From positions 1-31,100 of the IMG/VR virus record IMGVR_UViG_3300048883_000251: a stretch of 31,100 nucleotides of DNA. One strand, written 5' to 3'. The notes below the pieces were generated by a model. The model was not told where the DNA came from and made no database searches. It saw only the letters and a list, made by a program, of their open reading frames with translations. Shown piece after piece: positions 1-6,218 of this stretch; position 1 is the first letter of the stretch; every line of letters begins with the position of its first letter. Both the position numbers and the translations under genes were made by a program. The stretch is from a virus.

Positions 1-993
1 AGTATTGGTACTCCCTGTTGTGTTGGAATATAAGGCGTTTAAACCAAAAGCGTTATTCTCAGCACCCGTAGTATTCGAGTACAACGCTTGATAACCAGAA
101 GCAGTATTGCTCGCGCCTGTGGTGTTTTGTTGGAGTGCGCTATTACCTAATGCTACGTTGCTAGAGCCTGTGTCATTGTACCTTAGCGCATTACACCCAT
201 AAGCTACATTCACATTACCCGTAGTATTAGTATTTAATGCTCTCTCGCCTGATGCAGTATTACTATAACCAGTAGTATTAGAATACAAAGCTTGATAACC
301 AGAAGCAGTGTTGTTTGCACCTGTGGTGTTAGCTTCTAAAGCACTCTTACCCATCGCTGAGTTATAGCTAGCAGTAGTGTTATTGTGGAGCGCACCCTGA
401 CCCATCGCTGAGTTATAAGCACCTGTGGTGTTGTAGTAGAGCGCGCCCTGACCCATCGCTGAGTTACGGTGACCTGTGGTGTTAAGTCTTAGAACACTCG
501 AACCAACTGCTGTGCTGTAAAAACCTGTGCTATTAGTAGCTAAAGAATCACTACCTATTGCTGTGTTTGAATAGCCTGTAGTGTTACTAACTAATGCTTC
601 AATTCCTACCCCTGTATTATCATAGCCTGTAGTGTTACCCCATAAAGCCTCCCGTCCAATGGCTACATTGCTGTGACCTGTAGTATTGGCATACAAAGCC
701 TGATAACCAGAGGCAGTATTGTTTGCGCCTGTGGTGTTGTTAGCTAAAGAGTAACTACCAAAAGCGGAGTTATAACTTGCTGTGGTATTATCCTCAAGAG
801 CGTAAGTACCAAAAGCCGCGTTCTGAGTACCCGAGACATTTTGATATAAAGCACCATATCCAAAGGCGTGATTGTACGAACCAGTAGTGTTGAATAGTAA
901 TGTTGTATAACCTACACCAGTATTGCCTGTACCTGTGGTAATCCTTGTGCCAGCAGAGTCACCCAACCCCACATTGTAATCACCCGTAGTAAT
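1..993 (-). repeat. Tandem 51-bp coding repeats (17-aa units) in the tail fibre
   Basis: About 19 consecutive units of exactly 17 residues (51 bases) can be aligned without gaps from residue 154 of the fibre to the window edge. The consensus is NTTG-xxNtAxG-xxALxx. Some units are nearly identical in DNA, for example those encoding AYNSAMGQGALHN and HRNSAMGQGALYY, or the three with SGYQALYS or SGYQALYA. This suggests recent unit duplication. The array continues past the left edge. Confidence 0.85.
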
Positions 994-1452
994 CGAATCT
1001 ACAGCACCAGAACCTAATCCGATGTTGCTTGTTGCTGTGGTTGTAATCTGTAAGCCACCAACGGTATTAGTACCAAGAGTGATATTACCTGTCATCGTGC
1101 CACCAGCTTTTGGAAGTGCCGCTCCTGCTGTGGTGGTTGTAGAAGTTAAGACCGCATCCCTTGTCGCTATATCTACACCGTCAAAGGTGCTATTGGTTGT
1201 AATAGCCCCCGTCATCGCTCCACCAGATTTATTAAGCTTGGTGTCTATCTGCGTTTGGATAGCTGAGGTAACGCCGTCGACATAATTAAGCTCGGTGTGT
1301 GTCGCAGTCACTGCTCCAGTCAAGTTAGGAAATGTGCTGGTGAGTGTTAGTTTAATCCCACGAAGATGATCGTCACCCTCTGACTTCGGATCGCTCGATG
1401 TTGGGTTCGCTGTGTTGAGACTATTTATATAGCCGAATGATTCTAATGCCAT
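1..1452 (-). CDS. Tail fibre protein with YadA-head-like repeats, 3' end outside window
   Basis: The minus-strand frame opens at the ATG at 1452 and stays open for 484 codons to the window edge, so the C-terminus is missing. The first ~75 residues carry a phage tail-fibre N-terminus (INSLN..., a GDDHLRGIK segment, an NLTGAVTATHTELNYVDGV segment), which in many phages attaches the fibre to the virion. A TMTGNITLG linker follows. From about residue 154 there are at least 19 tandem 17-residue units of the form NTTGxxNtAxGxxALxx. Such units build the left-handed parallel beta-roll of YadA-like adhesin heads, so the product is probably a trimeric host-binding fibre (inference). It is the last visible gene of the leftward virion cluster, 9 bases after the 160-aa gene. 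The missing end may hold a chaperone or receptor-binding domain. Confidence 0.85.
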   Translation of the reverse strand, partial: MALESFGYINSLNTANPTSSDPKSEGDDHLRGIKLTLTSTFPNLTGAVTATHTELNYVDGVTSAIQTQIDTKLNKSGGAMTGAITTNSTFDGVDIATRDAVLTSTTTTAGAALPKAGGTMTGNITLGTNTVGGLQITTTATSNIGLGSGAVDSITTGDYNVGLGDSAGTRITTGTGNTGVGYTTLLFNTTGSYNHAFGYGALYQNVSGTQNAAFGTYALEDNTTASYNSAFGSYSLANNTTGANNTASGYQALYANTTGHSNVAIGREALWGNTTGYDNTGVGIEALVSNTTGYSNTAIGSDSLATNSTGFYSTAVGSSVLRLNTTGHRNSAMGQGALYYNTTGAYNSAMGQGALHNNTTASYNSAMGKSALEANTTGANNTASGYQALYSNTTGYSNTASGERALNTNTTGNVNVAYGCNALRYNDTGSSNVALGNSALQQNTTGASNTASGYQALYSNTTGAENNAFGLNALYSNTTGSTNT

Positions 1453-1461
1453 TTCAGTCTC

Positions 1462-1944
1462 CTAGCTGATTGATACGGTCAGAGTGATTTGCAGCGTGTC
1501 ACCTGAGATGACATTACGCACGGTAGCAAAGTCGGCTATACCAAACAGTGTGCCTGTCGTACCCGATGTCGCACTTGCCAAAAACACCCCGGCAACCGTT
1601 GCCGTTGCGTTCAGAGCATAGTCGACGCTGCTTGAATTCGTCATAGATCCGCTGCTTGCTGCACCCTCCGTCCACTCTTTTCGCGTACCAGAGTAGCCGG
1701 TTGATTCGGCCCAGCTTGCGTGAGAGGCTAACGTGTCCGCAACCACCGCAGTTCCCGCCGCCTTCAACCCGATGTACCAGGTGGTCACGGCGGTCCCAGC
1801 GTGAAACTCAGTGTTGAGCAGATGGTTCTTACCCTCTGTAGTCACTAAATTCGGCTGCTCTTCTATCCATTTAACTTCACCATCAGCGCCGCGACAGATC
1901 ACCTTGTATAGGTTGTTAAATCCAAACTCTTCAATCAATTTCAT
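1462..1944 (-). CDS. Virion-associated (tail) protein, 160 aa
   Basis: It starts MKLIEEFGFNNLYKVICRG, and carries an NLVTTEGKNHLLNTEFHAG segment and a TWYIGLKAAGT segment. These resemble a small structural protein found in many phage tail modules just before the fibre gene, where a protein of unknown role sits. The C-terminal half is rich in Ser, Thr, Ala and Gly and looks beta-structured. There is no signal peptide or membrane segment. An AAGGAAAAT stretch before the ATG could serve as ribosome binding site. It lies between the 203-aa gene and the tail fibre on the same strand. The structural assignment rests on context and general resemblance, and the exact role is unknown. Confidence 0.7.
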   Translation of the reverse strand: MKLIEEFGFNNLYKVICRGADGEVKWIEEQPNLVTTEGKNHLLNTEFHAGTAVTTWYIGLKAAGTAVVADTLASHASWAESTGYSGTRKEWTEGAASSGSMTNSSSVDYALNATATVAGVFLASATSGTTGTLFGIADFATVRNVISGDTLQITLTVSIS

Positions 1945-1956
1945 TTCATTTTCCTT

Positions 1957-2568
1957 CTAAGGTTTTGTGTCGTCGGACTTTTCTGTCCAAGTGGTTGAGC
2001 TGTCAGACTTATCCGTCCATGTCGTCGAACTGGCGCTAGTATCTGTCCATGATGTCGTTGAGTCGGCCTCTCGTTCCCAAAATAACCGGACACTTAATGG
2101 CAGCGTTACTTCGTACTCGACCGCTGCCGTCACGCTGTATATGCCGTTAGCAACTGGAGTCATATCCGCCTCACCCGCTAGCGTTGCCTCGCCAATAGCC
2201 ACCATCACCGATGATCCGGTCACCGCTGGTGTCGCTGTGATACTTGTCGCTTCCAGCATGGTGTGGGCTGAACTGGCAGCGACCGCTGGGGTCGCACTGA
2301 TCGATGCCCCAGTGGGCATAACGTGGTTAGCGCCACCGGTGAAAGTTGTAACTGTTGAGACGGTCACCGCGCCCACTAGCCGATGTACCGCAGAAGTTGC
2401 AATTGATGATGCTACCGACAGCACATTGTAGTCCCAAACTGTAGTGTCAGAGGCCCATGTGCCTGAGTCAGAGGCCCAGTCGGTATCTTGAAATCCGACG
2501 ATAGGCGCGGTGTTCCAGTTGGTCTGGTCACTGCCCCAAGAGTTGCCGTCGATTGCCCAAGCTGTCAT
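1957..2568 (-). CDS. Putative structural protein with Trp-containing repeats, 203 aa
   Basis: I do not recognise a named family. The N-terminus is rich in Trp, Asp and Ser with short repeats (DTDWASDSGTWASDTTVW). The middle is Ala, Thr and Val rich and probably beta-structured, with two copies of an SIxATPAV element separated by SSAHTMLEATS. The C-terminus carries three 10-residue copies of a (S)TTWTDKSDS-like unit. Low-complexity repeats of this kind occur in phage tail and decoration proteins. Its start codon overlaps the stop of the adaptor gene (shared base 2568), so it belongs to the head-tail transcription unit. A sizeable open frame runs antisense (1967-2431) but looks like a shadow of this gene. 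Confidence 0.65.
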   Translation of the reverse strand: MTAWAIDGNSWGSDQTNWNTAPIVGFQDTDWASDSGTWASDTTVWDYNVLSVASSIATSAVHRLVGAVTVSTVTTFTGGANHVMPTGASISATPAVAASSAHTMLEATSITATPAVTGSSVMVAIGEATLAGEADMTPVANGIYSVTAAVEYEVTLPLSVRLFWEREADSTTSWTDTSASSTTWTDKSDSSTTWTEKSDDTKP

Positions 2569-3185
2569 CAGAAAGTCCTGTGTCTCGCTTTCAAGGTTGA
2601 GCCACCGTACAGCGCTTTCTCGCTGTCCGTCTCAAGTTCACTGACAACCATGTCATGAGCCTGGAGCCAGAGCGATGTTTCTGCGGTGTCTTTCAAATAG
2701 GGCGCTGCTTGGAGCAGAGCGCCGTAAAGATAAGAATCTGGAGCCTTGGTCAAGAGCCAGTTAGTGTCAGCATCCGCACTGAGCGCCGTCAGCTCTTTAT
2801 GGTATGTCATCTCTATTTCATAGGCAGCATCGGGTGATGGAAACACCTCAATGTTGTCGCCCATAATGGAATAGTAGACCGGTTCCCGCGCGGTATTTCC
2901 GAGTGCGCGTTCTTGGTCCATCTGTTCTGGACTGAGATATTCCAACGACTTCGGCGTGGATACATTCAGTTGAATGTTCCGCATCGATAGGAAGTTAGCG
3001 GGCAGCCTTGTGAACTGCGTCGTTACGCTGGCCGTAGAGCGCTGTATCATTTCACGCACTCTTAACCGTCTGTTCAACTTCGCATGAGCGAGGTCGATAA
3101 AGGTTGGAATCACTGAAGTCAGGTCGTCACGATTGAGCCAATCTGCGACGGCTGTTTTCAGTTCTCCATAATTAGTTATTGCCAT
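2568..3185 (-). CDS. Head-tail adaptor protein, SU10-adaptor-like
   Basis: The 205-aa product begins MAITNYGELKTAVADWLNR, then has TSVIPTFIDLAHAKLNRRLR and later an LEYLSPEQMDQE and a YYSIMGDNIEVFPSPD segment. This is the usual layout of the SU10-type phage adaptor: an N-terminal helical bundle, a beta-rich middle (PVYYSIMGDNIEVFP) and a C-terminal helical part (YLYGALLQAAPYLKD). Such adaptors form a ring under the portal and connect it to the short tail. Position fits: it follows the capsid gene and one small gene, and its ends touch both neighbours (shared bases at 2568 and 3185). Recognition is by sequence pattern from memory. Confidence 0.8.
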   Translation of the reverse strand: MAITNYGELKTAVADWLNRDDLTSVIPTFIDLAHAKLNRRLRVREMIQRSTASVTTQFTRLPANFLSMRNIQLNVSTPKSLEYLSPEQMDQERALGNTAREPVYYSIMGDNIEVFPSPDAAYEIEMTYHKELTALSADADTNWLLTKAPDSYLYGALLQAAPYLKDTAETSLWLQAHDMVVSELETDSEKALYGGSTLKARHRTF

Positions 3186-3496
3186 TAGACTCTACCTGGT
3201 CGGGTTCTAAAATAGCGGTTATCGGGATCGTTCAACCAAGCCTTCATCTTCTTCTGGTCGTTTAGAATCCCTTTCTTCTTCAAGTCGAAATAGACGTTCA
3301 TTGGGATACTTGCGACTTTCGCCATGTCGCCGTATCTCGCCCGTTCATCCGTGGCATTAAACTGTGCCTTGTTCGCCTCGATAATATCTGTGACATCTGA
3401 TGATGTCGTAATAATTGACTGATCACTCGACGCGTCATAATCGTGATACGTTTTAGTGCCGGTCGTCTTATTTTCACTTAATAGTCGTTTTGCCAT
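3185..3496 (-). CDS. Small conserved phage protein between capsid and adaptor genes
   Basis: The 103-aa product starts MAKRLLSENKTTGTKTYHDY and ends in AWLNDPDNRYFRTRPGRV. Proteins with this beginning and a final WLNDPDNR.FRT..GRV are common next to capsid genes of short-tailed phages, where their function is unknown. I chose the ATG at 3496 because this matches that pattern. A GTG at 3529 in the same frame is better placed behind an AGGAG, but it would put a strong hairpin (3508-3525) inside the gene. The stop overlaps the start of the adaptor gene by one base. Likely a virion or assembly component. Confidence 0.7.
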   Translation of the reverse strand: MAKRLLSENKTTGTKTYHDYDASSDQSIITTSSDVTDIIEANKAQFNATDERARYGDMAKVASIPMNVYFDLKKKGILNDQKKMKAWLNDPDNRYFRTRPGRV

Positions 3497-3507
3497 AATT
3501 GAAATGG

Positions 3508-3525
3508 GGTGGGGTTGCCCCCACC
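3508..3525 (-). terminator. GNRA-capped hairpin after the capsid gene
   Basis: On the minus strand a 7-bp stem (GGTGGGG with CCCCACC) closes a GCAA tetraloop 17 bases after the capsid stop codon. The following bases (CCATTTCAATT) are only moderately U-rich. This may be a weak terminator or an RNA-stabilising 3' end that keeps capsid mRNA more abundant than downstream messages. The stem is seen directly; the role is inferred. Confidence 0.5.
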
Positions 3526-3541
3526 TCACTCATCTCCTAGT

Positions 3542-4492
3542 TTACGAAGTTGATAGATCAGCGATCAAACCAAGTCCTTTCTCTTGGTCAACTTTTAATC
3601 CAACTTCACAAAGAACCATGCGTTTTTCTGCATCACCGGTCTTCGCCAATTTCACCTGTTTCATTGGACGTAACGTCGCAACGGCACAAAGATCTGGATC
3701 AAGTACAAAAGCGTCCCTGGCACGCTGGAAGCGATTTGGGACAATAGTGAGACTTCCAAAGTCAGATAAATAAATATCAGCCGCCCCTATAATGACCCCT
3801 GGTTTGACAGAATCAATATTGAAGCGTTGTTCCGCTATTCCTGCGAATCCTGAGATAACGGTTTTAACGTGTGGCCCAACCATGACCATCTTAGGTTTGC
3901 CGCCTTCATTCCACATAGACTGAACAACTGTTTTTAACATCGCCTCAGTCATGGCGCGTTGCGTACCGTCGGTACGAGCAGCAGTTGCAGACGCAGCATT
4001 GGCACCCGAAGTACCTTTGCTTACGTTGGTCGCAAGCCAAGAAGGTAGACCTCTTGTTTTCCGAGCCGCAGTCGTGGAGCCAGCCACTTGCCCTTGGTTG
4101 CTCAGTAGGTTGAATTCGACATCTCTCTTGAGCTCACTTCCAACTTTTGCGAGTTGGTACGCGATTTCAGATTTTCGCCCGGACGAGTTGATGACTTCTA
4201 AATTGTCGGCGAGGACGAAATCTTTACGCATAATTTGCGTATAGTTGCCTAAGCGAACAGAAGGTGTCACCGCCGAGAATGTTGAAATATCGTCACCATC
4301 GAGCTGGGCATTTGCAGCCGCCGCCGAAAGTTGGTCCGTCTGAAATTCAAAGTAAGTATTACTTACACTTTCAGAGCGGATGTTACTTTGAAACGGAGTG
4401 TCCTCCGGTGAGATGTTCTTTATTACATTTGCTAATTCTTCACGGATACCGATACTGCTGTATCTCGTGTAAGTGTTTGCTACGATAGCCAT
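3542..4492 (-). CDS. Major capsid protein (DUF5309-like)
   Basis: The 316-aa protein starts MAIVANTYTRYSSIGIREEL and continues with a segment typical of HK97-fold capsid proteins of the DUF5309/SU10 group: DTPFQSNIRSESVSNTYFEF, then a region on removing the background label (RLGNYTQIMRKDFVLADNLE). The later VMVGPHVKTVISGF, a PNRFQRARDAFVLDPD segment and a C-terminal KVDQEKGLGLIADL strand also fit. Length (about 300-350 aa) and position directly downstream of the scaffold gene agree. It forms the icosahedral shell. An AAGGAATT motif lies just before the start. A stable hairpin follows the stop codon, as expected for a highly expressed gene. Confidence 0.85.
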   Translation of the reverse strand: MAIVANTYTRYSSIGIREELANVIKNISPEDTPFQSNIRSESVSNTYFEFQTDQLSAAAANAQLDGDDISTFSAVTPSVRLGNYTQIMRKDFVLADNLEVINSSGRKSEIAYQLAKVGSELKRDVEFNLLSNQGQVAGSTTAARKTRGLPSWLATNVSKGTSGANAASATAARTDGTQRAMTEAMLKTVVQSMWNEGGKPKMVMVGPHVKTVISGFAGIAEQRFNIDSVKPGVIIGAADIYLSDFGSLTIVPNRFQRARDAFVLDPDLCAVATLRPMKQVKLAKTGDAEKRMVLCEVGLKVDQEKGLGLIADLSTS

Positions 4493-4504
4493 TGTTAAAT
4501 TCCT

Positions 4505-5527
4505 TTAGTCTAGGTCTAAGTTCATTAGGAGATCTGCCGCGTCGCGGTAGCTCCCGGTCTGTTGTAATTTACCGGCGGCGTTCTTCACAGCAGCACTTTG
4601 TGCGCTTGGCGTTCCAGCTTTCGAACCGGGGCGAATAGTCTTGCCCTTCTTCGATGTGGCCGGTTTACGCTTGGCCTGCACTTTTGCTTGTCCAATTCCG
4701 AACTTCCAAGCATCATGCAATAACGCAACGTGTCCAGCGTCTGCGATTTGGTTGATCTGATCTGGACTAACCCTCCCGCTTTCTACTGCCCACTTTCGCA
4801 TTGCTTCAACTTCGGTTGCTTTGACTGCTTCGTCTTTCCACGACGGGATCAGGTCAGGCAACAACTGCGCTTGCTCGGCAAGGTGTTGTTGGTATCTGGC
4901 TTGTTGACCCTGTTGGGATTCTTGCATTAGTCGTTGCTGTTCAGATTGGATCGCGTGCAGTTTCTTCGCTCTTTCCTCTTTTTGCACGCGGTACTGGCGT
5001 TCAAGCCGGCTGGCCTCAATCGGATCTGCGGCATACGCTTCATCGAAATTAGGCTCCGGCATATTGTCTGCCTGTAGCTGTTGTGCTAATTTTGGAAGGA
5101 GTTCAGCGTACTGCTGCTCCATCTGCTGTGTTTTCTGGAATTGCGATTGAGCCTCTTGGATCTGTTTCTCAACAGCTCTTCGTTGCTCTGCCACTTCCTG
5201 AGTCTTCCGTCGGTAATCAGATTCCCTAGAGTAACCCTTCGTCAGCTCATCGAACGTGACCTCAACATCTTCACCGTTCACACGAACGGTATAAATGTCG
5301 GGTTGCTCTTCTTCTGCCGAAAGCTCTTGTTCTTGTTCCTCTGTCTCGACTGATTCTTCACTCGCTTCATAAGCCAGTTCCTCATCAGTCACGGATGCTT
5401 CTGCCACCGCTTCAGCTTGCTCTTCTGGGGTGTCCATTTCTGGGTCCATTAAGCCAGCCAAGTTAGATATTTGTTCGACTCCGTCGTACAATCCAATTCC
5501 AGAATCTGGGATGTTGGGTGTTGTCAT
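4505..5527 (-). CDS. Scaffolding protein
   Basis: The 340-aa product is strongly acidic in its N-terminal third (many E and D, for example an EEQEQELSAEEEQPDIYTVR segment). A Gln- and Glu-rich coiled coil follows at about residues 125-220 (QKTQQMEQQYAELLPKL and many QQ pairs). The end is basic (KRKPATSKKGKT...) with a short C-terminal helix. Acidic N-terminus, long coiled coil and a basic capsid-binding C-terminus immediately upstream of the capsid gene are the hallmarks of phage scaffold proteins, which guide procapsid assembly and then leave. Its ATG overlaps the stop of the 79-aa gene (ATGA, 5524-5527), so translation is probably coupled. No protease domain is apparent. Confidence 0.8.
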   Translation of the reverse strand: MTTPNIPDSGIGLYDGVEQISNLAGLMDPEMDTPEEQAEAVAEASVTDEELAYEASEESVETEEQEQELSAEEEQPDIYTVRVNGEDVEVTFDELTKGYSRESDYRRKTQEVAEQRRAVEKQIQEAQSQFQKTQQMEQQYAELLPKLAQQLQADNMPEPNFDEAYAADPIEASRLERQYRVQKEERAKKLHAIQSEQQRLMQESQQGQQARYQQHLAEQAQLLPDLIPSWKDEAVKATEVEAMRKWAVESGRVSPDQINQIADAGHVALLHDAWKFGIGQAKVQAKRKPATSKKGKTIRPGSKAGTPSAQSAAVKNAAGKLQQTGSYRDAADLLMNLDLD

Positions 5528-5763
5528 TGGGTGTTCCTTTCTATAGTTAAATTATCTGCTTTCGCGCGTAGTCTCGTTAGGATGACTTCCATCGAGATGG
5601 CGAGTCCGTGCAGGGCTTCTCTTTCCTTGATGTCTTCTGTCCTCATCCACTCATGGAATAGATCATGCTTCACCTCTTCCACGATTGTGTTAAAGATCTC
5701 ATCATCGACGATAGTCATTGCCTTCTGTCCTTCGTCGCGGATTTGTTGTTTTGATTTACTCAT
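5524..5763 (-). CDS. Small hypothetical protein before scaffold, 79 aa
   Basis: A helical, charged protein (MSKSKQQIRDEGQKAMTIVD...) with a central VKHDLFHEWMRT segment. Small helical proteins of about this size are frequent between portal and scaffold genes in podovirus-like genomes; their function is not known to me. It overlaps the scaffold gene by 4 bases. Just upstream on the minus strand lies a CCCAG-CCG-CTGGG hairpin (5773-5785). The hairpin, rather than a clear Shine-Dalgarno site, precedes the ATG. Confidence 0.65.
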   Translation of the reverse strand: MSKSKQQIRDEGQKAMTIVDDEIFNTIVEEVKHDLFHEWMRTEDIKEREALHGLAISMEVILTRLRAKADNLTIERNTQ

Positions 5764-5867
5764 TGCAATACCCCAGCGGCTGGGTGTATCATTAACTTAT
5801 CGCCTGATTTACTTACTACTTGCAGAGGCGATCTCAAATATCTGCTAAAACGTAAAGGAGATTTACC

Positions 5868-6218
5868 ATGTACGAAACTGGTAGCACTCAAGAGGAACTC
5901 GCAGAAACTTATGATCTGGAGAATCCTGTCATTGAGCATACAGAAACCAAGAACTTCTTTGACCACACCGGTCTTTTCCATAAGGGTCTTAATCGGGCCT
6001 TGACGGAACACGAACTCGACGAAACCCTTATTCCTGATGATTGGTGGGAGCCATTTATTGATGCCGAGCACCATGCCTATACCGGCAAATGGTTGGTTGG
6101 TCCCAATGGTAATCGTCTCTGGGACGGAGAGGGTAACCCGCCTGGCGTGACCGATGAAGATGTCATCAACAGAAGCGCTGGAGTCGTTGGCACTTTTGGA
6201 TATCGGAAGGCTAGATAA
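5868..6218 (+). CDS. Hypothetical protein on the opposite strand inside the virion gene block, 116 aa
   Basis: This frame has a very good ribosome binding site (AAAGGAG, 5852-5858) nine bases before its ATG. It encodes an acidic, Trp-rich protein (ETKNFFDHTGLFHKGLNRAL, then DDWWEPF, GKWLVGPNGNRLWDGEG) with no membrane segment. All neighbours run leftward. Its end overlaps the converging 709-aa gene by 8 bases. I do not recognise the family. The antisense frame at 5760-6227 is longer but has unusual composition and a poor start, so this strand is preferred. Being a single gene in opposite orientation it resembles a moron (an independently expressed insertion), but I see no convincing own promoter or terminator. 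Confidence 0.65.
   Translation: MYETGSTQEELAETYDLENPVIEHTETKNFFDHTGLFHKGLNRALTEHELDETLIPDDWWEPFIDAEHHAYTGKWLVGPNGNRLWDGEGNPPGVTDEDVINRSAGVVGTFGYRKAR

Noticed and set aside
1967-2431. 154-aa plus-strand frame
   Set aside because: Exact antisense of the 203-aa structural gene; its Ser/Val/Ala bias mirrors the repeats of that gene.
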